Assembly: GCA_029246685.1 (NCBI GenBank)
Contig: JAQWMR010000017.1
Coordinates: forward strand, 1 to 64,000
Length of the DNA: 64,000 nt
From: Acidimicrobiales bacterium
GTDB taxonomy: Bacteria; Actinomycetota; Acidimicrobiia; Acidimicrobiales; Aldehydirespiratoraceae
Reading direction: 5' to 3'
A program made the position numbers and the translations under genes. Below, in pieces: positions 17,174 through 26,189 of the stretch; the stretch's first letter is position 1, and every line of letters begins with the position of its first letter. Under the pieces are notes generated by a model. It saw only the letters and a list, made by a program, of their open reading frames with translations. It searched no databases and was not told where the DNA came from.

Positions 17174-17667
17174 TGATCCTTGATCAATCAAGCGCGAGCG
17201 AGTTCGCCAGGCTGCTGGCGGAACGACAGATCCGTCGGCGTCTCGTGGACTACTGCCACGGTGTCGATCGCTGTGATGCCGAGATGGTCGCGTCCGTGTA
17301 CCACGACGACGGAACCGACGATCACGGGAGTTTCGTGGGGCTCGGATCGGACTTTGCGACCTACGTCGCGCGGCGACTGCGGGAGAGCTACCTCGCTACG
17401 CAGCACACGACCGCCGACCCGGCGATCGACTTCGTTTCGGACACCGCTGCGGACGTGGTGACCTACGTGCGGGCCGAGCACGTCGCGCAAGGCGACGACG
17501 GGTTGACGCTCGTCACGTTCGAGGGTGAGTACCAAGACCGATTCGAGGCGCGGGAAGGAACGTGGAAGATCGCGTCACGGGTGGTCGTCCACTCGTGGGA
17601 CTCAAGACGCCCGCTGGAAACCGCGTTCGACCCCGGTCGGTTCGAAGAGCGGTTACGCCTCGGCTGA
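17173..17667 (+). CDS. SnoaL/NTF2-like protein (SnoaL_4 type)
   Basis: 164 aa. QIRRRLVDYCHGVDRCDAEMVASVYHDDG, then FEGEYQDRFEAREGTWKIASRVVVHSW, is the SnoaL_4 pattern found in polyketide cyclases, dehydratases and the bile-acid dehydratase-type enzymes. The conserved Asp/Tyr/His residues make an isomerase or dehydratase plausible. It is transcribed from operator site 4, divergent from the DUF35-thiolase operon. The ATG at 17173 follows the operator with no room for a Shine-Dalgarno sequence, so initiation would be leaderless, or the true start lies further in. The 3' end overlaps the convergent methyltransferase gene by 15 bp. Confidence 0.75.
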   Translation: MILDQSSASEFARLLAERQIRRRLVDYCHGVDRCDAEMVASVYHDDGTDDHGSFVGLGSDFATYVARRLRESYLATQHTTADPAIDFVSDTAADVVTYVRAEHVAQGDDGLTLVTFEGEYQDRFEAREGTWKIASRVVVHSWDSRRPLETAFDPGRFEERLRLG

Positions 17668-18285
17668 TCCGGGGGACGTCTTCTCGAAGATATAGGCCGC
17701 CGCCTTGCGGGTGTACGCGACGCCTCGGCGCTGCTCGCGAATCACGTCAGGGGTCAGCGTCGTCGGCCGCTTCGGCTTGAGGTACGTGTCGAGATGGTCG
17801 GTGCCGAGCCGATACGTGCCGGACCGGTTCGTGATGACGGCAGCGAGTCGGTAACACGGATCCAGCGACGCGAGGGCGGCGTCGCCGTGGCTCGAATTGA
17901 CCAGCAGGTGGCCACCGGCTTCGAGGTGCGGGCTGCAATGGTCGGTCACGATGCCGGTGTAGAGCGAGATGACGAGATCGAAGCTGCCCGCGGGAAGCGC
18001 GAGGTCTGTGTAGTCGCCGTGGTGGAAGGTCCATGTCGCAGCCTCGGCGCGGTTCCCGAGGATTTCCGCGACGCCCGCTTCATCGCCGAAGAAGGCCGCG
18101 GCTTCGTTGTCGCTGTCGACGTAGGTGACGTCGGGGAACACGAGCGACGCTGCCACGTCGACGAACGAGCCCGGGTACAGAACCTTCGTGTAGGGCCTGA
18201 GCTGCGCGGCCGCCTCGAAGAGGAGGCGGCGATCGTCTCCGTGTCGGCTCTGCTCCTCCCACAACGACTGTGTTCGTTCGTCCAT
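17653..18285 (-). CDS. SAM-dependent methyltransferase-like protein
   Basis: 210 aa. A Rossmann core can be followed (TKVLYPGSFVDVAASL, VTYVDSDNEAAAFF, FDLVISLYTGIVTDHC), but the glycine-rich motif I is atypical (PGSFVDVA in place of GxGxG). Methyltransferase activity is therefore uncertain, and it may be a related non-catalytic or class I-like fold. The start at 18285 is 10 bp from the isomerase stop, so the two are co-transcribed. Confidence 0.6.
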   Translation of the reverse strand: MDERTQSLWEEQSRHGDDRRLLFEAAAQLRPYTKVLYPGSFVDVAASLVFPDVTYVDSDNEAAAFFGDEAGVAEILGNRAEAATWTFHHGDYTDLALPAGSFDLVISLYTGIVTDHCSPHLEAGGHLLVNSSHGDAALASLDPCYRLAAVITNRSGTYRLGTDHLDTYLKPKRPTTLTPDVIREQRRGVAYTRKAAAYIFEKTSPGSAEA

Positions 18286-18295
18286 CCGACGAGTC

Positions 18296-19129
18296 TCACA
18301 GAAACCGGCGAAGCCCGTCGGCACTGGCCTGCACGAACTCGGTCGCGTCCTTGTCCCAGTTCGCCTCGTTGCAGACTTCGAGCGACCAGGGCACGGCCGT
18401 GCCGGTGGATTGCACGGCCTCGACGAACCCGGCCACGTCCATCTCGCCTTCGCCTGGCGGGACCCGGGTCCGTAGCGTGTCGTCGTAGTAGGAGTCGAGC
18501 GTCGGCGTGAGCGGCCCGTCGCTCATCTGGATCCCCATCACGCGGTCGCCGGGGATGGCCCGGATCAGAGCGAGATCGTTCGCGCCCCGCTGGTGATGCC
18601 AGATGTCGACACAGACACCGCCGTTCGCGCGGTCGGCGTCCTGGACGAGACGCAAGGCGGCGGTGGCGTCGACCACGTTGGTGAACGGGAGGAACTCGAA
18701 CCCGACCACGAGGCCGTGGTCGGCCGCGCGGTCGCACAACGCCGCAAACCCGGCGGCCGCGGCTCGGGGATCATCGACAGTCGGCCCGATCGCCTGGACG
18801 TAGCGACACTCGAACGCATTGGCCATCTCGAAGGCCGTGCGCTCCTGCTCGAGGTAGTCGTCCGTGGGCGTCGCGTCGGACCAACCCCGCAGCGCCTCGA
18901 TCTCGGCCAAGCACAGGTTGCGTGCGTCGAGCATCTCCGTGAGCTCGCCCGGAGCAGTGCCCTCGGAGAGGAGACGCTGGTAGTCGCGGATGTAGAGGCC
19001 GATCGCCGCACAGCCCGCGGCTGCCGCCGCATCGAGCCGATTGGTGATGTCGTGGTGGCGGCCGAGGGTGAAGTGGCTGAGCACGATGTCGCGCGCTCGG
19101 AGGTCGTGGGGTTTGCGAGCGGTCGGCAT
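18296..19129 (-). CDS. Sugar phosphate isomerase/epimerase-like TIM-barrel protein
   Basis: 277 aa of the xylose-isomerase-like TIM barrel (AP endonuclease 2 superfamily). RNLCLAEIEALRGW, GLVVGFEFLPFTN, CVDIWHHQRGAND and GDRVMGIQMSDGP contain the Glu, Asp, His and Glu metal ligands expected. The ATG at 19129 is 40 bp from the divergent SDR start. The function is an epimerase, isomerase or ring-opening type reaction on a polyol or keto acid; family members are too varied to be precise. Confidence 0.8.
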   Translation of the reverse strand: MPTARKPHDLRARDIVLSHFTLGRHHDITNRLDAAAAAGCAAIGLYIRDYQRLLSEGTAPGELTEMLDARNLCLAEIEALRGWSDATPTDDYLEQERTAFEMANAFECRYVQAIGPTVDDPRAAAAGFAALCDRAADHGLVVGFEFLPFTNVVDATAALRLVQDADRANGGVCVDIWHHQRGANDLALIRAIPGDRVMGIQMSDGPLTPTLDSYYDDTLRTRVPPGEGEMDVAGFVEAVQSTGTAVPWSLEVCNEANWDKDATEFVQASADGLRRFL

Positions 19130-19169
19130 GTGTGAACATTCTCTCCGACACCCGACGAGGAGCGCAGGC

Positions 19170-20000
19170 ATGGGTCGATTGGATGGAAAGGTCGCAGTCA
19201 TCACCGGTGGCGCGAGCGGGATCGGGGAGGGCACCGTCGAGCGGTTCGTGGCGGAGGGCGCCCGAGTGGTCGTCGCGGACATGCAGCGCGACGCGGGCGA
19301 GGCTGTGGTCGCGCCGCACGGCGACGCCGCCGCGTTCCATGAAACCAACGTGACCGTCGAGGCCGACGTGGCAGGTGCTGTGGACCTCGCCGTCGAACGG
19401 TTCGGGCAGCTCGACATCATGTTCAACAACGCCGGCATCGTCGGCGCCGTCGGCTCGGTCGCGGAGATCACCGAGGAAGCATGGGACCTCACGGTCGGCA
19501 TCTTGCTGAAGGGCGTCTTCTTCGGCGTGAAGCACGCAGCCCGGGTCATGATTCCCGGCGGCGGGGGAGCGATTCTGTCGACGGCGAGCACGGCTGGCGT
19601 CCTCGGGGGGCTCGGTCCCCACCTCTACACGGCGTCGAAGCACGGCGTGGTCGGTCTGACCAAGTCCGTAGCGAACGAGCTTGGCGAGCACGGCATCCGC
19701 GTCAACGCGGTCGCCCCGGGCAACACCGCCACCGCGATGACGGCCGCAATTCATGGCGGCGACCCCAGCGATCTCACCGCTGTGACCGACCACATTTCGA
19801 GCCGGAATCTTCTCGGCATCACCGGCGTGCCGGCTGACATCGCAGATGCCGCAGTGTTCCTCGCATCGGACGAGTCGCGCTACATCACCGGTCACTGCCT
19901 CGTGGTCGACGCAGGCCACACAAGCTCGGGCGTCGGCGCGAATCGCTTCAACCAGGGCCCGCTCGGGATGTACCGCGAGGCCGGCCAGGTCGATCGTTAG
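19170..20000 (+). CDS. Short-chain dehydrogenase/reductase (SDR)
   Basis: 276 aa. It opens with GRLDGKVAVITGGASGIGEG. Other motifs are VVVADMQRD (an Asp after strand 2 suggests NAD preference), NNAGIVG, STASTAGVLGGLGPHLYTASKHG (Ser-Tyr-Lys), NAVAPGNTATAM and YLASDESRYITGHCLVVDAG. A GAGGAG ribosome site lies before the ATG at 19170. The stop overlaps the stop region of the convergent alcohol dehydrogenase by 4 bp. Confidence 0.93.
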   Translation: MGRLDGKVAVITGGASGIGEGTVERFVAEGARVVVADMQRDAGEAVVAPHGDAAAFHETNVTVEADVAGAVDLAVERFGQLDIMFNNAGIVGAVGSVAEITEEAWDLTVGILLKGVFFGVKHAARVMIPGGGGAILSTASTAGVLGGLGPHLYTASKHGVVGLTKSVANELGEHGIRVNAVAPGNTATAMTAAIHGGDPSDLTAVTDHISSRNLLGITGVPADIADAAVFLASDESRYITGHCLVVDAGHTSSGVGANRFNQGPLGMYREAGQVDR

Positions 20001-21073
20001 CTCGCGTTGGGGTCGAGCAGCACCTTGATCTGATCGGTCGAGCCGGAGGCGAGATCCTCGAGGGTCGCGCCGAGTCCGTCGATCGAGGTCGTCGACGAGT
20101 GGAGCGGATCGACGACGATCCGGCCGTCGGCAATCAGCTGCATGGTCTCCTCGAACTCGTGGTGGAGGTACGCGAGCGCGCTCGTGGTGGTGATCTCCTT
20201 GTAGAGCCAGGTCCGCGGATTGATCGGCACGTCGCCGTCGGCCAGACCGATCAGACACATCAGTCCGCCACGTCGGGCCAGATCCACCGCCGTCTGCACC
20301 GTCGCCTGCGCCCCCACGCATTCGTAGACGATGTCGGCCCCGAGGCCGCCAGTCAGCGACTCGACGAGGTCGGCTGCGTCCTCGGGTGCGGTCACATGGG
20401 TCGCGCCGAGTTGTGTTGCGAGCGATCGGCGGGCGGCGCCGGGCTCGATCACGACGATCTCCGTGGCGCCCGCGGCGGCCACACACTGCAGCGTTGTCAG
20501 TCCGACCGGCCCGGCCCCCTGAACGACCGCGAAGTCACCCTCGCGTAGACCGCTTCGGGCGACCGCATGGAACGAGATCGTGACCGGCTCGACCTGGGCG
20601 AGTGCCTCGTCGCTCAAGCTCGGATGGGCGTGGATGACGCGGTCCTGGTGAACGGCGATCTGCGGTGCGAAACCGCCGTGCGGAGGCGCCTCCTTGTCTC
20701 GGCCGGTCGCGAACGACAGTGCAGTCGAGCAGTAGGCGAAGTGCCCCGACTCGCAGGCCGGGCACGTGCCACATGCCGGGGGAACGCCGACGATCACGCG
20801 GTCGCCCTCGGTGAATCGGCTCACCTCGGTGCCGATCGCAGAGATCGTGCCGGTCCATTCGTGGCCACAGATCGCCGGGTTGTAGTCGCGGCCTGAGGTG
20901 TAGGCGTGGACGTCCGTGCCGCAGATGCCGCACAGCGCGACGTCAACGACGACGCCCGACGGCGTCGGGGTCGGCTCCGGAAAGTCACGGACCTCGACCT
21001 GGCGAGTCCCGGTGATCAACGCTGCGTGCACTGTGGTCCAGTCCTGGTCTCGTGAGCGGAGATTGCCCCACAT
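19997..21073 (-). CDS. Zinc-dependent medium-chain alcohol dehydrogenase
   Basis: 358 aa. The catalytic zinc region is CGICGTDVHAY with GHEWTGTISAIG. The structural zinc Cys set is CGTCPACESGHFAYC. The Rossmann loop GAGPVGLTTLQ is followed by VVIEPGAARR, like sorbitol or threonine dehydrogenases. The ATG at 21073 gives a 14-residue extension relative to family members; a GTG at 21031 (VHAALITG) is an alternative. With the ATG, the start codon lies inside operator site 5. Confidence 0.92.
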   Translation of the reverse strand: MWGNLRSRDQDWTTVHAALITGTRQVEVRDFPEPTPTPSGVVVDVALCGICGTDVHAYTSGRDYNPAICGHEWTGTISAIGTEVSRFTEGDRVIVGVPPACGTCPACESGHFAYCSTALSFATGRDKEAPPHGGFAPQIAVHQDRVIHAHPSLSDEALAQVEPVTISFHAVARSGLREGDFAVVQGAGPVGLTTLQCVAAAGATEIVVIEPGAARRSLATQLGATHVTAPEDAADLVESLTGGLGADIVYECVGAQATVQTAVDLARRGGLMCLIGLADGDVPINPRTWLYKEITTTSALAYLHHEFEETMQLIADGRIVVDPLHSSTTSIDGLGATLEDLASGSTDQIKVLLDPNAS

Positions 21074-21093
21074 ACTGACCGATCAATTATCGT
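21072..21093. promoter_or_regulatory. Operator-like site 5 (divergent spacing)
   Basis: ATACTGACCGA is followed by TCAATTATCGT. The left half matches the consensus with one change, but the right half GATCAATT is about 4 nt closer than in the other copies. It lies between the divergent alcohol dehydrogenase and Rieske operons. This is the weakest of the ten sites. Confidence 0.5.
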
Positions 21094-21141
21094 CGCTCAA
21101 CGAACCGGCAGCCTCAGTGGGTTCGCAGAAAGGGAAGCGAC

Positions 21142-22338
21142 GTGGTACATCGACCAACACGCGGCGACGCTCCTGAGCGAATCGGCGAGACCGTGGTGAC
21201 GCTCCCGGGCGTATCTGGGTCCACCCTGAGCGCAGAGGTCTACCGCGACGGCGAGCGCTACGAAGCCGAGCGAACCCGCGTGCTGCGCAACGCCTGGATG
21301 ATCGCCGGTCGCTCCGAAGAGATCGGCGGAGAGGGCGATTGGCTCATCTACGAAGGCCACGGTGAAACGGTCGTTGTCGTCCGCCAAGCCGATGGCGCGC
21401 TCGCCGCATTCCACAACGTCTGCCAGCACCGCGGGGCCCGGCTGACGAGAGGTGAGACCTCAGGGTGCAATCGCCGGTTCACGTGCCCTTGGCATGGCTG
21501 GGTGTACGACACAACGGGCGACCTCGTGGGCGTCCCGGAGCGGGAAGACTTCGATCCTGTCCACCTCGATGGTCTTCGTATTCCGTCCGTCGCCGCGGAT
21601 GAGTGGGGTGGGTGGATATGGATCAACCTGGCCGGTGACGACGCGCCGTCCCTCCTCGACTGGATCGGGCCCGAGATCGTCGAGGACCTCGGTCGCTTCC
21701 GCATGGAGGACATGGAGCTCGTGGACAAGCTCGTCTATGACCTGCGGGTCAACTACAAGGCGATCGTCGACGGGTTCAACGAGGTGTACCACGTCACCGA
21801 ACTCCACCACGTCGACCCAGAGTTCACCCGGTCGGCCCGCGACACCGCGTTCCACATCAGCGGGCCGAACTCGATGATGTTCGTGCCTCGCCAGCAGCAT
21901 CGCGACGCGCTGGCCGAGACGGGTGATCATCATCAGTTCTCGATCTGCCACTACGTCGTGTTCCCCAACGCGGTATTCAACAACAACCCGGATCAGATCC
22001 AACTCTTCCAGCCGGTCCCGGCGGCCGTCGACCGCACTCGCTTCATCTGCTGGGAGCTCATGTACCGACCAGAGGGCGGCGACGACGCTGACTACCCGGC
22101 GTATCGCGAAGCCGCCGATGTTCGGTGGAAGCGTCTTCGTGAAGTCGTCGAAGAGGACCTCTTCGTCTTCGCCGAAGTTGGCGCCACGCGCGACTCGATG
22201 GGCTACACGCAGAACATCTTCTCGACCCGGGAATGCAAGCCGACCCGGTATCACCAGACCATGGAGCACTGCGTCCGCGGCGGCTCCGCCATGGACATGT
22301 GGGACGAAACCAGCCCCACCGACAGGGAGACAGAATGA
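21142..22338 (+). CDS. Rieske non-haem iron oxygenase, alpha subunit (2)
   Basis: 398 aa. The Rieske ligands are C94-x-H96 and C115-x2-H118 (NVCQHRGARLTRG; FTCPWHGWVYD). The iron site lies in DGFNEVYHVTELHHVDPE (His near 217 and 222). It starts with GTG preceded by AAGGGAAG. It resembles small-molecule monooxygenase-type Rieske proteins more than oxygenases 1 and 3, which carry an extra N-terminal segment. The ATGA overlap with the next gene shows translational coupling with the ABM-domain protein and, after 7 bp, the M20 hydrolase. Confidence 0.92.
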   Translation: MVHRPTRGDAPERIGETVVTLPGVSGSTLSAEVYRDGERYEAERTRVLRNAWMIAGRSEEIGGEGDWLIYEGHGETVVVVRQADGALAAFHNVCQHRGARLTRGETSGCNRRFTCPWHGWVYDTTGDLVGVPEREDFDPVHLDGLRIPSVAADEWGGWIWINLAGDDAPSLLDWIGPEIVEDLGRFRMEDMELVDKLVYDLRVNYKAIVDGFNEVYHVTELHHVDPEFTRSARDTAFHISGPNSMMFVPRQQHRDALAETGDHHQFSICHYVVFPNAVFNNNPDQIQLFQPVPAAVDRTRFICWELMYRPEGGDDADYPAYREAADVRWKRLREVVEEDLFVFAEVGATRDSMGYTQNIFSTRECKPTRYHQTMEHCVRGGSAMDMWDETSPTDRETE

Positions 22339-22682
22339 TCATCATCGCCGGCCATCTCGAGTTCGTCGACAAGGAGAGCCGAGATGGTGCCGTGGTCGCG
22401 GGGGCCAAGGAACAGGAGGCCACGCGGGGCGAGGAGCCCGGATGCCTCGCCTACATCTTCTCGGCCGACCCGTGTGAGGACCGCAACATCCAGGTCTACG
22501 AGTTGTGGGAGGACGAGGCGACGCTTGCCGCCCATTTCCATCACCCGAACTACACGAACATGCGAACCGTGCTCCGGAGCTTCGAGCGAACCGGTGGCGA
22601 TGTGCGGAAGTACCGCAGCGACCTGTCCGAGCCCGTGTACGACGACACCGGCACCGCGCGGGCCGACTTCTTCACGGCCTGA
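22335..22682 (+). CDS. Antibiotic-biosynthesis-monooxygenase (ABM) domain protein
   Basis: 115 aa ferredoxin-like fold. It opens MIIIAGHLEFVD; EEPGCLAYIFSADPCED and YELWEDEATLAAHFHHPNY are the typical ABM/quinol monooxygenase pattern. Members include cofactor-free oxygenases and lyases that act on quinols. Coupled by ATGA to a Rieske oxygenase, it may take the product of that enzyme. Confidence 0.8.
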   Translation: MIIIAGHLEFVDKESRDGAVVAGAKEQEATRGEEPGCLAYIFSADPCEDRNIQVYELWEDEATLAAHFHHPNYTNMRTVLRSFERTGGDVRKYRSDLSEPVYDDTGTARADFFTA

Positions 22683-22689
22683 TCTTTTG

Positions 22690-24027
22690 ATGAGCGAACC
22701 GCGCGGTGACGAGGCTGTCGAGCTGCTCCAGACCCTGATCCGCAATGCGTGCGTCAATGACGGCACCGAGGAGAGCGGGCAGGAGATCCGCAACGCAGAC
22801 GTGCTCGCGACATTCCTCGAAGGCGCTGGCCTCGAGGTGGAGCGGTTCCACGCGGCGCCGGGGCGAACGTCACTGGTGGCGCGCATCGAGGGGACCGATC
22901 CCGACGCGCCAAGCCTCTGCCTGAACGGTCACACCGATGTCGTGCCGGTGAACATCGATGGCTGGCGGGAGGATCCGTTCGGCGGCGAGATCATTGACAA
23001 CGAAGTCTGGGGACGCGGCGCGGTCGACATGCTCGAGTTGACCTCGTCGATGGCGGTCGTCACCCGCGCGATCGCTCGCTCAGGCACTCGCCTCCGCGGC
23101 GACCTCGTCTTCTTCGCGGTCGCCGATGAGGAGGCGGGCTCGGCGTACGGCGCCCGCTGGGTCGGCGACCACCACCCCGAGGCCATCACGACCGATTTCC
23201 TCCTCACCGAAAACGGCGGGCTCCACGGCGGCACGACCGATGACCCGACCATCTCGATGGTGGTGGGGGAGAAGGGCATCGCGTGGCGGCGCCTGAAGGT
23301 TCGCGGCACCCCCGGACACGGCTCGCGGCCGTACCGCTCCGACAACGCGCTCGTGAAAGCCGCCGCGGTGGTCCAACGACTGGCCGAGTACCAGCCCGGG
23401 CCGCGGTTCCACGAGATCTGGCGGCCCCAGGTCGATGCCATGGGAGTCGACGACGACATCAAGGCGATCCTGCTCGACGACGGGGCGATCGACGAGGCGC
23501 TCGCGGTGCTCCCCAACGCGGCTCAGGCCGGACACATCCATGCGTGCACCCACACGACGTTCTCGCCGAATGTGGTGGGCTCGCAGACGAAGACGAACAT
23601 CATTCCGGATGCGGTCGACGTCGAGGTCGACATCCGAACGCTTCCCGGCGAACGCACCGAGGACGTCGAGGCGCATCTCCGTGAGGCGCTCGGCGATCTC
23701 TACGACCAGGTCGATATAGAGATCCTGCTCGACGAGCCGTCGACGCACAGCCGCGTCGACACCCCGCTCTGGGACTCGATGCAGAAGGCTGTGGCCAACC
23801 CGTTCCCGACCAGTCGGATCTCGCCTAGCCTCTCTGTGGGATTCACCGATGCGCGCGTGCATCGAGAGCTCGGCGCCGTCAGCTACGGGGCGGGGCTGAT
23901 GAGTCCGAACCTGAGCCCCACCGAGTTCGGCAGACGCTTCCACGGGAACGATGAGCGGATCGACATCGAGTCGATCCATCTGACGACGCAGTTCTACGCC
24001 GATGTCGTCGCCGACCTGCTCGGCTAG
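22690..24027 (+). CDS. M20-family metallohydrolase (ArgE/DapE/carboxypeptidase G2-like)
   Basis: 445 aa. Metal-binding motifs visible: CLNGHTDVVPV (His and Asp), GRGAVDML (bridging Asp), FFAVADEEAGS (catalytic Glu pair) and DFLLTENGG, then a dimerisation domain opening KGIAWRRLKVRGTPGHGSRP. The C-terminal His is in FGRRFHGNDERI. The ATG at 22690 is 7 bp after the ABM stop. The family hydrolyses amide bonds (N-acyl amino acids, peptides), so an amide-linked or conjugated substrate or intermediate is implied for this operon. Confidence 0.9.
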   Translation: MSEPRGDEAVELLQTLIRNACVNDGTEESGQEIRNADVLATFLEGAGLEVERFHAAPGRTSLVARIEGTDPDAPSLCLNGHTDVVPVNIDGWREDPFGGEIIDNEVWGRGAVDMLELTSSMAVVTRAIARSGTRLRGDLVFFAVADEEAGSAYGARWVGDHHPEAITTDFLLTENGGLHGGTTDDPTISMVVGEKGIAWRRLKVRGTPGHGSRPYRSDNALVKAAAVVQRLAEYQPGPRFHEIWRPQVDAMGVDDDIKAILLDDGAIDEALAVLPNAAQAGHIHACTHTTFSPNVVGSQTKTNIIPDAVDVEVDIRTLPGERTEDVEAHLREALGDLYDQVDIEILLDEPSTHSRVDTPLWDSMQKAVANPFPTSRISPSLSVGFTDARVHRELGAVSYGAGLMSPNLSPTEFGRRFHGNDERIDIESIHLTTQFYADVVADLLG

Positions 24028-24031
24028 CCGC

Positions 24032-26152
24032 TCAGGTCCATGGCCGTATAGCCACCGGAATTGCGCTCTGGATGGCCATGCCGGTGATCGGGTCGTAGCC
24101 GACATCGTTCGCGACGAGCCGATTGGTGGGCGACCCGTGCTCGTGCACGTCTCCCTCGCTACGGGAGCCCAGGCCCCAGGCGTGTGACATCGAGACGACC
24201 CCGGGCTTCACGTCGTCACCCGCGGCGGCCACACCGACAATGCGGCCATGCGGCGACTCCAGCGCCACGAGGTCGCCCTCGGCGACGCCGAGCTCGGTGA
24301 GATCGTCCGGATGGAGGTACGCGGGGTTCGTGGTACCCACCGAGGCGAGGCCGGGGAGTTCGCGGCCGAGTGAGTTGAGGACGTGCTTCATGCGTCGGCT
24401 CACGAGACGGAACGGGAAAGCGGCATCGGCTGCAGGTTCGTCACGGACCACGCTGAGCTCGTCGACCACGTCGGGCGGGGCGACCGCGAACCGGGCATCG
24501 GCACCGGGGTCGGCGTCGACGACGCGGACGACGTCGTCGTGAACGACACCGCGCTGCGTTCGCATCTCCGCGATCGGCATGCGGGCCGTGCCGTAGACGA
24601 GGTCCAGGATCGTGTCGTCGTCGACGGAGTCGGCCACCGCGCCGGCGCCCATCGGCACCGTTCCGCCGGGGAGCGTGATCGGCGTGTCGTTGCGAGCCGC
24701 GATGCCGGCGAACACCTCCCATTCGCTCAGCAGGTCGACGTCGGTTTCCAGCACTGCGGGCGTGTAGTTCGTGTACACAGCGGGGATCCGCTTGTCCATG
24801 ATGTGGGGCACGTCCGGGCGCTCGAGTTCGAGCTTCGGCGCGATGACGTAGTCGGCCATCTCCGCAGTGGGGGTCATCCGCGGATCGATGACGACCAGCA
24901 GGTCGAGGTCCGCAAGCGCCGCCTCGGTCTTCTCCTGATCCGGGAACGCGACCACGGGGTTGCCGCCGGACACGATCAGTGCCCGTACCTGCCCGTCACC
25001 GGGCTCGAGAATCTCGTCGGCCAGGGAGTTGGTCAGCATCTCGCCAGGCTGCCCTCGTAGGTCTCGCATGCGATGCGGCGCGCCCGGCGCGGGGTCGCTC
25101 GGTGCGATCACCTGGGCCCGGCGAGTGTCGCCCGGGGTCAGGAACGCGCCGCTCTCGAGGGTTTCGCCCGACCGCAGAACGCGGCCGCAGATCACATTCA
25201 ACGTGAGCGTGAGGTGTTCGCTGAGCATCGAGTGCGGCGCCATGTTCGGGCCGGTACCCGTGCCGCCGGCGCCGCGGGGTCCGGCTGCGAAGAGTTCAGC
25301 GGCGGCTTGGACGTCGGCCGCATGAACCCGGGCCCGCTCCGCCGCAACGTCGAGCGTGAACGGGTCGACCGCACGGCGGAGGTCGTCAAGGCCGTCGACG
25401 AACTCGTCGCAGAACGTGGAATCGTGCAGTCCGTCGTCGAGGATGTGGCGGATCATCGCCGAGAGGAGCGCGGGGTCCTGGCCGGGCTGCACCTGGAGCC
25501 AGATGTCGGCGAAGGATGCCGTCTCGGTGCGACGGGGATCGATGACGATCACCGACATACCCCGCTCTTTGGCCTCCCGCAGTTTCACGAATGGGTTCGT
25601 GCCCTGGAGCCCGCCGGCCGGGCCGTAGCTGGAGACGAGCGGGTTGTAGCCCACGATCAGTGTGACGTCGCTGTCGGTGAAGTTGTGCCAGCCGGCGTCC
25701 CACGCGCCGAGGCGCAGCGCAGCGCTGCGATGAGCCGGTTGGTCGATCGTCACCGAGGTGTAGAATGACGGCGAGTCGAACCCGGCGTGCCAGGCGGCGG
25801 CGACCCCGGCGGCGGTCGAGTTCTGGAAGGCGCCGGTGCCCGTGTAGCTGGCGACGGCGCGAGGTCCGTGTTCGTCGACGATCGCGCGGATCCGCGCCGC
25901 GATGTCATCGAGGGCATCGGCGCTGGCGATGGGCTCGAATCCGCCGTCGGTCCGCCGCAGGGACGAACGAAGCCGGTCGGGGTCGTGATGTTGGTCGGCG
26001 AGCTGACGACCCTTGATGCACGTGTAGCCGCCGAAGACCGGATCGTCGCGGTCGCCGCGCACGCCGACAACGGTGTGGCCGTCCTCGATGTCGACGAGCA
26101 CCGGACAGGCCGCGTGACACACACGGCAGAAGGTCTTCCGGATCTCCAGCAT
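24032..26152 (-). CDS. Molybdopterin-dependent oxidoreductase (DMSO reductase superfamily) with [4Fe-4S] N-terminus
   Basis: 706 aa. The N-terminal cluster motif C9-x2-C12-x3-C16 and C45 (FCRVCHAACPV; GGYTCIKGRQ) is followed by molybdopterin-guanine-dinucleotide regions (NPLVSSYGPAGGLQGTNPF, VIDPRRTETASFADIWLQVQPG, SGGNPVVAFPDQ) and a C-terminal dinucleotide-binding domain (NPAYLHPDDLTELGVAEGD). There is no twin-arginine signal, so it is cytoplasmic. No membrane or electron-transfer subunit is adjacent. The ATG at 26152 lies at the edge of operator site 6 and is divergent from an SDR-Rieske operon. Confidence 0.9.
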   Translation of the reverse strand: MLEIRKTFCRVCHAACPVLVDIEDGHTVVGVRGDRDDPVFGGYTCIKGRQLADQHHDPDRLRSSLRRTDGGFEPIASADALDDIAARIRAIVDEHGPRAVASYTGTGAFQNSTAAGVAAAWHAGFDSPSFYTSVTIDQPAHRSAALRLGAWDAGWHNFTDSDVTLIVGYNPLVSSYGPAGGLQGTNPFVKLREAKERGMSVIVIDPRRTETASFADIWLQVQPGQDPALLSAMIRHILDDGLHDSTFCDEFVDGLDDLRRAVDPFTLDVAAERARVHAADVQAAAELFAAGPRGAGGTGTGPNMAPHSMLSEHLTLTLNVICGRVLRSGETLESGAFLTPGDTRRAQVIAPSDPAPGAPHRMRDLRGQPGEMLTNSLADEILEPGDGQVRALIVSGGNPVVAFPDQEKTEAALADLDLLVVIDPRMTPTAEMADYVIAPKLELERPDVPHIMDKRIPAVYTNYTPAVLETDVDLLSEWEVFAGIAARNDTPITLPGGTVPMGAGAVADSVDDDTILDLVYGTARMPIAEMRTQRGVVHDDVVRVVDADPGADARFAVAPPDVVDELSVVRDEPAADAAFPFRLVSRRMKHVLNSLGRELPGLASVGTTNPAYLHPDDLTELGVAEGDLVALESPHGRIVGVAAAGDDVKPGVVSMSHAWGLGSRSEGDVHEHGSPTNRLVANDVGYDPITGMAIQSAIPVAIRPWT

Positions 26153-26160
26153 TTTGTCTA

Positions 26161-26182
26161 AAACTAACCGACGAGTTAGTTT
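26161..26182. promoter_or_regulatory. Operator-like site 6 (most symmetric copy)
   Basis: AAACTAACCGA then CGAGTTAGTTT. The flanks extend it to a 9-bp perfect inverted repeat, AAAACTAAC with GTTAGTTTT. It sits in the middle of a 37-bp divergent gap, 7-8 nt from each start codon, with TAGTTT facing both genes. Confidence 0.8.
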
Positions 26183-26189
26183 TTTGTCG

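Noticed and set aside
17653..18285. Firm methyltransferase assignment
   Set aside because: Motif I is atypical, so the call was kept at low confidence and not used in the pathway model.
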